Positions 25,705 to 34,557 of a DNA stretch of 47,501 nucleotides are shown here, one piece after another. The notes under the pieces were generated by a model that did not search any database, was not told where the DNA came from, and saw only the letters and a program-made list of their open reading frames with translations. How positions within the stretch are numbered: the first letter of the stretch is position 1; every line of letters starts with the position of its first letter. A program made the translations under genes and the position numbers. This DNA comes from an uncultured Collinsella sp. GTDB taxonomy: Bacteria > Actinomycetota > Coriobacteriia > Coriobacteriales > Coriobacteriaceae. The stretch covers positions 1 through 47,501 of the forward strand of contig CABUXM010000008.1 of assembly GCA_902495545.1 (NCBI GenBank). The letters run 5' to 3'.

Positions 25705-28080
25705 TTATCGATTGAGATTATCTGACAGTTTAGTCGTGAACAGCGCCGTCTTGGGCTTAAAGGATTTTAGGCGCAGAGCGTTGCTTACGACACATACGCT
25801 CGACAGGCTCATGGCCGCAGCGCCAAACATCGGCGAGAGCTGCCATCCGGTGAGCGGGAAGAACACGCCCGCCGCCAGCGGAATGCCGATGCCGTTGTAG
25901 AACAGCGCCCAGAACAAGTCCTGCTTGATGTTGCGAATCGTGGCGCGCGAAAGCTCGATGGCCCGCGCAACATCCATGAGGTCGCTGCGCATGAGTACCA
26001 CGTCGGCGCCCTCCTTGGCGATGTCGGCGCCGGTGCCGATCGCAAGGCCCACGTCGGCGCGCGCCAGGGCGGGGGAGTCATTGATGCCGTCGCCCACCAT
26101 GGCGACCTTGCTGCACTCATTCTGCAGCTCGCGCACGTGGCGCTCCTTGTCGGCGGGGAGGACGTCGGCGATGACCTGCTCGCTGCTCAGTCCCACGCGG
26201 CGGGCGATGGCCTCGGCCGTCACGTGGTTGTCGCCGGTGAGCATGCGCACGTCGACGCCAAGCGAGCGCAGTGCGGCGATGGCCCCGGCGCTCGTCTCCT
26301 TGACCTCGTCAGCCACGGCAATGGTGCCGGCAAGCTCGCCGTTCTTGGCAAAGAACAGCGGCGTTTTGCCCTCGGCGGCAAATTGCTCGGCAAGACCCGC
26401 GGGCACGGTAACGCCCAGCTCGTTCATCAGGCGTACGTTGCCGGCTGCAATGGCGTTTTGCCCCTCGTGAGCCGTAACGCCACGACCGGGCACGGCAGTA
26501 AAGTCTTCGACCATGCGCGCGACGATCCCGCGTGTCTCGCATTCGGCCATAATCGCCTCGGCCAGCGGGTGCTCGCTTGAGCGTTCCAGCGCGGCGGCCA
26601 GCTTGAGCAGCGCCTTTTCGCTCATGGCGGGCGAGCCGTCAGCGCGCGTGGCTACCACGATATCGGTCACGGCAGGCTTGCCGCGGGTGACGGTGCCCGT
26701 CTTGTCGAGCACCACGGTGCCCACGCTGCGCAGGTTCTCCAGCGCCTCGGCGCTCTTAAAGAGAATGCCCATCTCGGCGCCCTTGCCGGTGCCGACCATA
26801 ATGGCGACGGGCGTGGCCAGACCCAATGCGCACGGACAGCTGATTACCAGCACGGCCACGGCGGAGGTGAGCGCCTCGTTTATGCTGCCGGTCAGTGCCA
26901 TCCACACCGCAAAGGTCACAGCCGAGATCGCGAACACCACGGGCACGAACACGCCGGCGACTTTGTCGGCCATGCGGGCGATGGGCGCCTTGGTGGCGTT
27001 GGCGTCCTCGACGAGCTGGATAATCTTGGCGAGCGACGTGTCGGCGCCCACGCGTGTGGCACGGAAGGTAAACGAGCCGGTGCGGTTGACAGTGGCGGCG
27101 TTGACGGTGTCGCCGGCGGTCTTTTCCACGGGGATGGACTCGCCGGTGAGCGCGCTCTCGTCCACGGCCGAGCTGCCCTCGAGCACCACGCCATCGACAG
27201 GGATGGACTCGCCGGGGCGCACACGCAGGACCTGGCCGGGAAGGATACTGTCGACGTCGACGGTGGCCTCGCTGCCGTCCTCTGCCACGACGGTCGCGGT
27301 CTTGGGCGTCAGGTCGATCAGCGCCTCGATGGCGCCGCCGGTCTTGGACTTGCTGCGCGTCTCGAGGTATTTGCCCACGGTGACCAGCGACAGGATCGTG
27401 CCGGCGCTCTCAAAATACAGGTTGTCCATGCTCGTCATCATGGCCTCGTGCACCTGACCTGCGGCTAATTGGTCGGCCATGATGAACATGGCGTAGAGCG
27501 ACCAGGCGATGGAGGCGGTGGCGCCCACGGCAATAAGGGCGTCCATGGTAGGCGCGCCGTGCGCGAGTGATTTAAACCCGTTGATAAAGTACGCGTCGTT
27601 GACGTAGACGATGGGAATGAGCAGGACGAGCTCGGTGAGCGCGAGCGTCATGCTGTGGGTGTGGTCGGTGAAGACGCCGGGCAGCGGCCAGCCGAGCATG
27701 TGCCCCATGCCTATGTAGAACAGTGGGATGAGGAAGATGATCGAGACGATGAGGCGGGTGCGCATGGCAGAGGCGGCGGCCTCCAACTTTTTGGTCGGCG
27801 ACTCCATATGGGCGGCGCCAGACCTAGCCTGCGAGCTGCCGCTTGAGCCGGCGGCACCGGTGCCTGCGTCGACGGGTGAGGCCGAGTAGCCCGCGCAGTC
27901 GACGGCGGTGCAGATATCGTCGGGGGAGACCTGCGCGGGGTCGTAGTCGACCACCATGGAACCGGCGAGCAGGTTGACCGCGACGCTTTGGACGCCGTCG
28001 AGCTTGCTCACGGCACGGTCCACGTGCGCCTGGCAGGCGGCGCATGTCATGCCGCCCACGTCGAACTTATCTTGAGCCAT
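25705..28080 (-). CDS. copA: Copper-exporting P1B-type ATPase
   Basis: Membrane pump for Cu(I) export, 791 residues. One N-terminal HMA domain has GMTCAAC (Cys13, Cys16). A Ser/Gly/Ala-rich linker (about 72-90) precedes eight membrane helices. The transport motif CPC is at 415-417, TGE at 312-314, the phosphorylated aspartate at 459 in DKTGT, and the HP motif at 504-505. A GDGIND hinge lies near residue 660. All catalytic elements are present. A good AAAGGAGA site precedes the ATG. It heads the unit copA-copZ-csoR and sits behind a CsoR-like operator. Confidence 0.96.
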   Translation of the reverse strand: MAQDKFDVGGMTCAACQAHVDRAVSKLDGVQSVAVNLLAGSMVVDYDPAQVSPDDICTAVDCAGYSASPVDAGTGAAGSSGSSQARSGAAHMESPTKKLEAAASAMRTRLIVSIIFLIPLFYIGMGHMLGWPLPGVFTDHTHSMTLALTELVLLIPIVYVNDAYFINGFKSLAHGAPTMDALIAVGATASIAWSLYAMFIMADQLAAGQVHEAMMTSMDNLYFESAGTILSLVTVGKYLETRSKSKTGGAIEALIDLTPKTATVVAEDGSEATVDVDSILPGQVLRVRPGESIPVDGVVLEGSSAVDESALTGESIPVEKTAGDTVNAATVNRTGSFTFRATRVGADTSLAKIIQLVEDANATKAPIARMADKVAGVFVPVVFAISAVTFAVWMALTGSINEALTSAVAVLVISCPCALGLATPVAIMVGTGKGAEMGILFKSAEALENLRSVGTVVLDKTGTVTRGKPAVTDIVVATRADGSPAMSEKALLKLAAALERSSEHPLAEAIMAECETRGIVARMVEDFTAVPGRGVTAHEGQNAIAAGNVRLMNELGVTVPAGLAEQFAAEGKTPLFFAKNGELAGTIAVADEVKETSAGAIAALRSLGVDVRMLTGDNHVTAEAIARRVGLSSEQVIADVLPADKERHVRELQNECSKVAMVGDGINDSPALARADVGLAIGTGADIAKEGADVVLMRSDLMDVARAIELSRATIRNIKQDLFWALFYNGIGIPLAAGVFFPLTGWQLSPMFGAAAMSLSSVCVVSNALRLKSFKPKTALFTTKLSDNLNR

Positions 28081-28127
28081 GGCTTCTCCTTTCTGTAGTT
28101 CGGTGTTGGAATTGTTAACCTGCCGAT

Positions 28128-28159
28128 ACTATACACCCATACCCCCTGGGGGTGTCCAG
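28128..28159 (-). promoter_or_regulatory. copA promoter with CsoR-type operator
   Basis: On the minus strand: TGGACA at 28159-28154, a perfect ACCCCCTGGGGGT palindrome (28141-28153), then TATAGT at 28133-28128. G/C-tract palindromes of this kind are the known CsoR operator type. The 20-base spacing between the hexamers is long, so the -35 assignment is tentative. Confidence 0.7.
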
Positions 28160-28182
28160 TACAGAAATAATATATGAGATTT

Positions 28183-28199
28183 CGTTACAGATGAGGATG
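28183..28199. repeat. Degenerate right arm of a 59-bp palindrome
   Basis: CGTTACAGATGAGGATG resembles the family right arm TGTTACAGATTGAGATG. No left arm is visible. It lies 31 bases before the intact unit at 28231. Confidence 0.5.
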
Positions 28200-28230
28200 G
28201 ATGGTTGGCCGATGGACCGTCCCAACCAAT

Positions 28231-28289
28231 CATCTCAATCTGTAACATCTAGCAGGGAAAATGACCTCTAACTGTTACAGATCGAGACA
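28231..28289. repeat. 59-bp palindrome, single copy
   Basis: Left arm CATCTCAATCTGTAACA, 25-base centre with AAAA core, right arm TGTTACAGATCGAGACA. It lies between the copA 5' region and the end of the kinase gene. Confidence 0.9.
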
Positions 28290-28330
28290 ATTGCCGGGGA
28301 GGGGTCCCGTCACGGCAAGACGCCCGCTCT

Positions 28331-30415
28331 CTAGATACAGAATCCGGGGATCACACAGGTTCGTTTGTTTGGCTTGTCCGCAGGCGTTGCGTACGTAAAG
28401 ACGTCGCCGTCGTGTCCAACGCGATTCAAATAGAGCGTGCCTTCGGTCTCCGATGAGTCGGGGCTCACCGTGCGCTCCCACCAGCAGGTGTCCTTGCCCT
28501 TCCACTGGCGGACCATCGTCTCGTTCGTGGAATACGGGCTCACCTTGAGCTCGCGGAAGAGCTGATACTCCTTGCCCTCGCCGTTGTAGATGTCTGCCAG
28601 GTAGTGATAGTCCTTGACAAACGAATCGGGCGGTTGCGTACCGCACAGCTCGACCATGGCGGGCAGCCAAAGGGTTGCGGGCAACTCGCTCAGACACGAT
28701 GCACTGTTGGCGGCGCCAGCGTTATTCGAGATCTTTTTGACAGATTTGATGAGTGCGCGCAACTCGTTGGGCAGCAGCTTAAGGCCGTCGCCGTTGAGCC
28801 ATTCCCGCAGCTCGCAATCTGCCCAGCCGGCGCTCGGCGGTTCAGCCGCAGCGTTGCGCTCGGCAATACCCGCATCGAACATAAACGTCAGTCCGGCCTT
28901 GCCCGTCCCGTCCAGAAGTTCATCGTGGCGGATGCCCACAAGCTGCGCACCAACCTGCAGCCCGTTGGTGAGCGTGACACGCTTGGTACACGGATAGGGG
29001 ATATGCCCATCGGCATCGAGCAGGTGATAGCGCTTGGCAATCTCGCGTGCCTCGCTACGGGTCTCGGCGGCCTTAATCTTGAGCGAAATCTCCTGCAGCT
29101 GATCCCAGGTGTAGTCGTCAAGCGAACCGCGGATGCCGTCCAGGTAGTCGGGGATGCCAAAGCCATGGGTCGCCGCCCCAACGACGCTGAGCCCCGCAAC
29201 GGCTGCAACGACGCCACCGATAATAAACCGGCGGCGGGTCATGGCATCGTGCCGGGCCTGCTCCAGAATCTCTCGCGCGCGCTCGCCGGCGACGTCGACC
29301 TTAAGGTGCGTACCGGAGTCGATGTCGATTGCGGCGTCACTGCCCGCGCCCTCGCGGCCCTCGGATTCGGCGTCGGTGAGGTATGTCGAGAGCACCTCGA
29401 GCATCTGCTGCTCGGTAGGGCGATCGCACTGCTCGACTGAGAGACCCTTCATGATGATTTGGACAAGCGCTTCATCGCCCTCGCAGCGCGGCTCGAGCGG
29501 TGCCGGCTTGGTCTTGGTCTTTACGAGATAGAACGAGCCGGTTGCAGCGGCGTCCGTCGACTCAAAGTCAAACGGTTTGCGACCTCTGTAGAGCTGGTAC
29601 AAAATGCTCGAAAGCGCATAGACGTCGATTGCCGGCGAACGGCGAAGGGCCGCGATGCCTTCGATATCCTGCGTGAGCATCTCGGGCGCGGCGTATGCGG
29701 GCGTGGCAAAGCGCCAGATGTCGGCGCGCCGGGTGATCGTGTCGTCGCCGAGAGCCATGGTCGCGGAGCCCATGTCGATGAGGCAGGGGTCAAAGGAGCA
29801 ATCGGCAATCTGCTGCTCGAGCGTTCGGCTGGTGGTGCAGAACATGATATTGGCAGGCGACAGGTCGCGATGAATGACCGGATTCACGAGGCCTTGGGTC
29901 ATCAAGAGCGCACGAAGCACGGCGTTTCCGACGGCGGCGACCATCTGGGTGGTCAGCCCGCCCGAGGCGTCGTGCGGAAGCAGGGGCAGCGCCTGCTTGA
30001 GCGAGGTGCCCTCGACCCACTCCATGAGGATGAGCGGGTCATCCTCGCACGATCCGTAGCCATAGACGCGCGGAAATCCGCGCAGGTGCGAGACGGTACA
30101 CAGATGACGGTACTCCTCGAACAGCGCAGCGGTGTTGGCCAGGTGCGCTGCCGATTGCTCGGCGGAGCGGTCGGGGGCTTGGCCGGAAAGGATGGCGTTG
30201 TCCTTGAGTAGCTTGACGGCAAAGACCTCGCCGCTCGTGTTGGTCGCGCGCAGCACGTGCCCGATGTTGCCGTTGTTGCGGTGGGCCGTCTGGAGAATAA
30301 GCGTCATAAACCGACGCTTGGCGTCGTCCTCGGCGCTGGGGTCGACCGCCACGGCGGTATCGAAAGTATCGAGACGGATGAGTTTGTCGCCATAGGCGCT
30401 ATCGGTAGTATCCAT
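28331..30415 (-). CDS. Membrane Ser/Thr protein kinase with extracellular DUF6273-type domain
   Basis: A 694-residue receptor-like kinase. The N-terminal cytoplasmic kinase domain (about 45-345) has the VAVK-type lysine in FAVKLL (Lys68), HRDLSPANIM (Asp184, Asn189), IDMG (214-216) in place of the usual DFG, and AAPEM (242-246). The glycine loop is weak (NNGNIGHV). After an acidic linker a single membrane helix follows (about 396-418, after RRRFIIGG). The outer part (about 430-694) includes a segment GWADCELREWLNGDGLKLLPNEL, characteristic of DUF6273-like domains. Start is ATG at 30415 with AAAGGA upstream. An FHA-domain gene precedes it on the same strand, pointing to a phosphothreonine signalling pair. 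Confidence 0.87.
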   Translation of the reverse strand: MDTTDSAYGDKLIRLDTFDTAVAVDPSAEDDAKRRFMTLILQTAHRNNGNIGHVLRATNTSGEVFAVKLLKDNAILSGQAPDRSAEQSAAHLANTAALFEEYRHLCTVSHLRGFPRVYGYGSCEDDPLILMEWVEGTSLKQALPLLPHDASGGLTTQMVAAVGNAVLRALLMTQGLVNPVIHRDLSPANIMFCTTSRTLEQQIADCSFDPCLIDMGSATMALGDDTITRRADIWRFATPAYAAPEMLTQDIEGIAALRRSPAIDVYALSSILYQLYRGRKPFDFESTDAAATGSFYLVKTKTKPAPLEPRCEGDEALVQIIMKGLSVEQCDRPTEQQMLEVLSTYLTDAESEGREGAGSDAAIDIDSGTHLKVDVAGERAREILEQARHDAMTRRRFIIGGVVAAVAGLSVVGAATHGFGIPDYLDGIRGSLDDYTWDQLQEISLKIKAAETRSEAREIAKRYHLLDADGHIPYPCTKRVTLTNGLQVGAQLVGIRHDELLDGTGKAGLTFMFDAGIAERNAAAEPPSAGWADCELREWLNGDGLKLLPNELRALIKSVKKISNNAGAANSASCLSELPATLWLPAMVELCGTQPPDSFVKDYHYLADIYNGEGKEYQLFRELKVSPYSTNETMVRQWKGKDTCWWERTVSPDSSETEGTLYLNRVGHDGDVFTYATPADKPNKRTCVIPGFCI

Positions 30416-30447
30416 GGCGTTCCTTTGTCTGGCATGGGTTGCCGCAC

Positions 30448-30508
30448 GTATACGTGAGCAGTGCGGATATCGGTAAAGTACCATGATAGCCGCACTGCCC
30501 ACGTATAC
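30448..30508. repeat. 61-bp palindrome between FHA and kinase genes
   Basis: 19-base arms (30448-30466, 30490-30508) with one mismatch around a 23-base centre. The left arm starts GTATACGTG and ends GCAGTGCGG. It lies 33 bases upstream of the kinase start, so it could be an operator, an RNA stability element or a dispersed palindrome. Confidence 0.8.
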
Positions 30509-30553
30509 CGCTGTGCATTGTCGTTTACGACGCAGAAGGTAGAAGACGAAAGA

Positions 30554-30584
30554 CGGACGGCGACCGTCTTTCGATCGCCGTCCG
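30554..30584 (-). terminator. Terminator after the FHA gene
   Basis: CGGACGGCGA / TCGCCGTCCG stem (30554-30563, 30575-30584) followed on the minus strand by a T-rich tract. It suggests the kinase is transcribed separately, at least in part. Confidence 0.75.
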
Positions 30585-30586
30585 CG

Positions 30587-31549
30587 CTAGTCCACAATGA
30601 CAAGGAATGTCGTATAGAGACCCAAATGAAGTCTGTCGCTGTTGGCGATTTCCACGGGGGGATAGATCTTGCCGGGCTCGCGTTGGTCGCGCGGCGGCTC
30701 AATCACAATATCGCCGTCGCGCGCGCCCGATTCGAGCACCGTGCCGTTGGTCGATCCAAGGCCCTGGGCGTACCAGTGCTCACCCTCAAGCCAAATGCGA
30801 AGATGCTCGCGCGATGCGTCGGCGCCCACATCGGTGATGCTGGGCGAGGTTTTGGGCAGAGAACCAATCACGGTGCCGTGCGGATCGCGTGTGAGGGGAT
30901 GGATTTGCATGTCGGCGCAGTTGTCGGCATGGGTTCTGAGCAGACCGAGGTTGGGGGCGACGGTGCGCGGCTGCTCCAGGCTGCTCATAAAGCCACGTCC
31001 GACGGTAGTTTCGGTGGTGCCAAAGTGCTCGCCCGTCTTGCTGTCGCAAAAGCGCTCGACGGTGGCCACGCCCTGAACGGGATCGGCGAGCGCCCCCGTT
31101 GCCACAAAGAGCATAAGGTAAAGCGTGCTTTTCTCGCGCACGGCATTGCCGTCAAAGTTGTCGATGCGATTGAGGGCATTTGCATATAGGCGGCTGTCCA
31201 GCTTGTAGCTGGCGAGAGCCGACATCATTTCGTTGGCGGCCGGACCGCGATAGTGCTCGGCGATTGCCCGATAGGCGGACTCGCCGCCGCCGAGCTTGCT
31301 GCAGATTGCCGAGGAAAGGTTGAGCGTGGTGACGGTAAAGTCGCTGTAGATGGAGGGCGCGCACTGGTCAGGCTTGCGATGGACGATGTAGCGGGTGAGA
31401 TACGAGCGGTTGGAAGAGCATTTCTCGAGCAGGGTACTGCCGAGATAAGAGTTTCCATTGATAAGCATTCGGGCGATCTCGAGATGTTTAAGACCGCCGA
31501 ACGAGCGAATATCGTTATAGAGGACCGAGCAAGGCGTCTCTGCTGCCAC
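30587..31549 (-). CDS. FHA-domain protein paired with the kinase
   Basis: A 320-residue protein. The C-terminal part (about 225-320) is an FHA domain, which binds phosphothreonine, with the conserved SREH (246-249) and GSTNG (265-269). The first 200 residues form an unrecognised, mostly helical domain with several Cys and Tyr residues and no catalytic motif that I know. It precedes the membrane kinase on the same strand, so it is the likely phospho-reader or substrate of that kinase. The start is taken as GTG at 31549, because AAAGGAGG ends five bases upstream. A TTG at 31579 would add ten residues and has no such site. Confidence 0.85.
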   Translation of the reverse strand: MAAETPCSVLYNDIRSFGGLKHLEIARMLINGNSYLGSTLLEKCSSNRSYLTRYIVHRKPDQCAPSIYSDFTVTTLNLSSAICSKLGGGESAYRAIAEHYRGPAANEMMSALASYKLDSRLYANALNRIDNFDGNAVREKSTLYLMLFVATGALADPVQGVATVERFCDSKTGEHFGTTETTVGRGFMSSLEQPRTVAPNLGLLRTHADNCADMQIHPLTRDPHGTVIGSLPKTSPSITDVGADASREHLRIWLEGEHWYAQGLGSTNGTVLESGARDGDIVIEPPRDQREPGKIYPPVEIANSDRLHLGLYTTFLVIVD

Positions 31550-31727
31550 GGATACCTCCTTTGATTGCTTCCTAGCCAATATGGCGATAGGAATTAATGG
31601 CCCCCGGTGGGCGACGTATTAAATGGCCGCGCAATATATAGCGTAACCAAAGCAACATTATAGGCCACATGTTCGAAATTGCAGGAAGCCTGAGAGATTT
31701 GGTTTGGACTGGACGGAAATCCCCCTC

Positions 31728-31786
31728 TGTCTTGATCTATAACAATTAGGACCGATTTTACTCGGTAACTGTTACAGATTGAGACG
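31728..31786. repeat. 59-bp palindrome, unit 1 of a pair
   Basis: Left arm TGTCTTGATCTATAACA, 25-base centre with TTTT core, right arm TGTTACAGATTGAGACG. It lies between the divergent FHA and helicase genes. Confidence 0.9.
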
Positions 31787-31808
31787 TTTGTGAACCGTGT
31801 CGACCGTT

Positions 31809-31867
31809 TGTCTCGATCTGTAACACGTAGAGGAAGATTTGCCCTGTAACTGTTACAGATTGAGACA
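31809..31867. repeat. 59-bp palindrome, unit 2 of a pair
   Basis: Left arm TGTCTCGATCTGTAACA, 25-base centre with ATTT core, right arm TGTTACAGATTGAGACA. Starts 81 bases after the previous unit. Confidence 0.92.
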
Positions 31868-32137
31868 ATCAGCCGGGCCCACCTCGTCCGCCTCGTCATC
31901 TGTGGTTTACGTGGGGGCATGCGAAGCACGGGTATACTAACCGGCGGCGAATCTGCTCCATCGCTTAGAGCTGCTGCGTCTGGACGGCGCGTGATAGGGC
32001 TGCCAAAGCGATCGCCAGCGTGCTGAGCAACGTCCTCTCTGTGCGCACCCGTTTTTGTATGTATTAGCGCACTACCAAGCACGCCCGCGCGGCCGCATGC
32101 CGTGCCCATAGCGCGTGCAGATAAGGAACAACAACAT
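31868..32137 (+). promoter_or_regulatory. Leader region of the helicase gene
   Basis: A candidate -10 TATACT (31933-31938) has no clear -35. It would give a leader of nearly 200 bases. Within it GTGCGC (32041-32046) and GCGCAC (32067-32072) enclose a T-rich loop. Long structured leaders are common for DEAD-box helicase genes and can adjust expression at low temperature; whether this one does so is unknown. No gene is seen here. Confidence 0.45.
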
Positions 32138-34381
32138 ATGCGTAATTCTGTATCTGACGTCACGGACGCCGAGATCCTGGACGAGGCCCGCGAGGCTATG
32201 ACCCAGGCTGCCTTCGATGCCGCCGATGAGGCCAATGCTGCCCAGGCCGTCGAGTCCGCTACCGAGAGCCTGCCCGCCTTTGACGAGCTGGGGCTTTCCG
32301 ACGAGATGCTCCGTGCTATCGAGAACCTGGGCTACACGGCGCCCACGCCCGTTCAGGCCGGCTCCATCCCCGTGGTGCTCGAGGGCCGTGACCTGCTTGC
32401 CGCCGCCCAGACCGGTACCGGCAAGACAGCCGCCTTTTTGCTGCCGACCATGAACAATCTGGAGCACATCGCTCCTCCCAAACCCGTGCGCGAGCGCGGC
32501 GGCCGCAACCGTCGTCGCGGTGCTAAAAAGCCCGAGGGCAACGGTCGAGGCCCCGTGATGCTCGTCATCACCCCTACGCGCGAGCTTGCCCAGCAAATCG
32601 ACGAGGTCGCAAGCAAAATCGCCGACGTCACCGGCCATGTTGCCGTGACCGTCGTGGGCGGCGTGAGCTACAAGCCGCAGACCGCGGCACTTAAGTACGG
32701 CTGCGACATCCTGGTCGCAACGCCGGGCCGTCTGGTCGATCTGATCGAGCAGGGCGCCTGCCACCTGGACGAGGTTAAGGTCCTGGTGCTCGACGAGGCC
32801 GACCGTATGCTCGACATGGGCTTTTTGCCCGCCGTCCGGCGCATTGTGCGCGAGACGCCGGCCGAGCGCCAGACGCTGCTGTTCTCGGCGACCCTCGACG
32901 AGGAGGCCGTGGGCGAGATCACCGACCTGGTGAGCGACCCGGCTCGCGTGGAGATCGCACCTGCCACGTCGACCGCCGACACCGTCGATCAGTTTGTGTT
33001 CCCGGTGTCCATCGAGGCCAAAAACAACCTGCTGCCCGAGTTCCTCAAGAAGGAGGGCCCGGAGCGCACTATCGTCTTTATGCGCACCAAGCACCGCGCC
33101 GACAGCTGCTGCCGTCGTCTGGAACGTAAGGGCATCAAGGCCGCCGCGATTCATGGCAACCGCAGCCAGGCCCAGCGCGAGCGTGCCCTTTCGGCCTTCC
33201 GCGACGGTACCGTCGACGTGCTGGTGGCAACCGACGTGCTCGCCCGCGGCATCGACATCAGCGACGTGCGCTACGTCGTGAACTTTGACGTGCCGGCCGA
33301 GCCGACCGACTACATCCACCGTATTGGCCGTACGGGCCGCGCTGGCGAGCTGGGCTGGGCCATCACGTTTGTGACCGAGCAGGACGTCGACGAGTTCTAC
33401 GAGATCGAGAAGCTCATGGACAAGACGGCCGATATTTACGAAGCCGGCGACCTGCACGTGGGTCCCAACCCGCCCGCCGTTGACCCCGAGCGCGATCCTG
33501 CCGCCTTTAAGGTGAAGAAGAAGACTAAGCGCGGCAAGTCCAAGAGCAAGAAGAAGCTTGAGCAGGCGCGTCGCGACGGCAAGCGCAACGGCGATGACTA
33601 CGGCGATGTGGCCGGTCGTTCCAACCGCGGTCGCGACGAGCGTCGCGGCGACGGCGAGCGTCCGAGCCGTCCCAAGCGCGGCGGCAAGACCCGCGTGCGC
33701 GAGGGCGTTCAGGCTCGCGTGGACGAGGCTGTTGAGAGCGTGGCCCGCGAGGTGGCTGCCGAGGAGCGCGGCGGTGCTGTCGAGCAGGCCCCGCGTGGCA
33801 ACCGTGCCGAGCGTCGTGCCAAGCAGTTCCAGGGCGAGGCGCATCGCCGCCGCCGCGAGGACGAGGATCGCGGTGGCCGTCGTCGTGTCGAGCGCGAGGA
33901 CGAGGGCCACGGTTCGCGCGGTGGCAAGCGCGGTGCGGGCGACCGCCGTCGTTCCGGTCGCGACGGCGAGCGCGGCGGGCGCGATGAGCGCCGTGGCGGC
34001 GAGGGCCGTGGTGAGCGCGGTGCCCGCGGTGGCGAGTCCCGTGGCGGCAAGCGCTTTGAAGAGCGCGGTAGCCGCGGCGGCGAGCGTCGCGAGGGTGCTC
34101 GCGGCAATGGCGGCCGCGGCGGCGCCGCTCGTTCTAACGAGTCGCGCGATCGTCGTGACCCGCGTGCCAGCCGCGATCGTCGCGATGACTGGCGCAACTA
34201 CGACGATACCCGCGAGGAGCGTCGCGGCGGCTATCGTGGTGGGCGTGGCGGCAACCAGGCCGGTTCCCGTGGCGGCCGCGCCGGCGGTCGCGATAACCGT
34301 GGCAGCTACGGCAACAGCCGTGGCGGCAAGCGCGGCGGCAGCTCCCGTCGCCCCGGCGACGGCGGCGGCAAGCGTAAATAA
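32138..34381 (+). CDS. DEAD-box RNA helicase with long RG-rich tail
   Basis: ATP-dependent RNA helicase, 747 residues. The core (about 47-440) has the Q-motif region FDELGLSDEMLRAIENLGY, motif I AQTGTGKT, DEAD in LDEADRMLDMG, SAT in LFSATL and motif VI HRIGRTGRAG. A basic insertion (about 112-138, rich in Arg and Gly) lies before motif Ia. The C-terminal 290 residues are a low-complexity Arg/Gly/Glu/Asp tail, likely disordered and RNA-binding. It resembles CsdA/DeaD and RhlE types; length and tail suggest a cold-shock or ribosome-assembly helicase, but the exact symbol is uncertain. Start is ATG at 32138 with AAGGA ten bases upstream. A strong terminator follows. Confidence 0.92.
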   Translation: MRNSVSDVTDAEILDEAREAMTQAAFDAADEANAAQAVESATESLPAFDELGLSDEMLRAIENLGYTAPTPVQAGSIPVVLEGRDLLAAAQTGTGKTAAFLLPTMNNLEHIAPPKPVRERGGRNRRRGAKKPEGNGRGPVMLVITPTRELAQQIDEVASKIADVTGHVAVTVVGGVSYKPQTAALKYGCDILVATPGRLVDLIEQGACHLDEVKVLVLDEADRMLDMGFLPAVRRIVRETPAERQTLLFSATLDEEAVGEITDLVSDPARVEIAPATSTADTVDQFVFPVSIEAKNNLLPEFLKKEGPERTIVFMRTKHRADSCCRRLERKGIKAAAIHGNRSQAQRERALSAFRDGTVDVLVATDVLARGIDISDVRYVVNFDVPAEPTDYIHRIGRTGRAGELGWAITFVTEQDVDEFYEIEKLMDKTADIYEAGDLHVGPNPPAVDPERDPAAFKVKKKTKRGKSKSKKKLEQARRDGKRNGDDYGDVAGRSNRGRDERRGDGERPSRPKRGGKTRVREGVQARVDEAVESVAREVAAEERGGAVEQAPRGNRAERRAKQFQGEAHRRRREDEDRGGRRRVEREDEGHGSRGGKRGAGDRRRSGRDGERGGRDERRGGEGRGERGARGGESRGGKRFEERGSRGGERREGARGNGGRGGAARSNESRDRRDPRASRDRRDDWRNYDDTREERRGGYRGGRGGNQAGSRGGRAGGRDNRGSYGNSRGGKRGGSSRRPGDGGGKRK

Positions 34382-34413
34382 CACACGCATCGCCCGCTAG
34401 AGCGAGGTGAACC

Positions 34414-34449
34414 AAGGGCCCCGAGCAACTACGCTCGGGGCCCTTTTTG
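34414..34449 (+). terminator. Terminator after the helicase gene
   Basis: AAGGGCCCCGAGC / GCTCGGGGCCCTT stem (34414-34426, 34433-34445) with a TTTTT tract. Confidence 0.93.
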
Positions 34450-34557
34450 TTTGCCGTATCCGATCGCTAGTTCAAATGTGATTTCCTCGGGAATGCATCT
34501 AGAGGATGCCGTGGGCCTGTTTCTTACCATGCGGCAATGGGTCCCATGGGGTGCGCC

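Noticed and set aside
31594..32235. 213-codon minus-strand open frame upstream of the helicase
   Set aside because: It crosses two 59-bp palindromes and the helicase start and has no credible product.
32072..34390. 772-codon minus-strand open frame opposite the helicase
   Set aside because: It mirrors the helicase and its RG-rich tail; its Ala/Thr/Val runs are the reverse reading of Arg/Gly codons.
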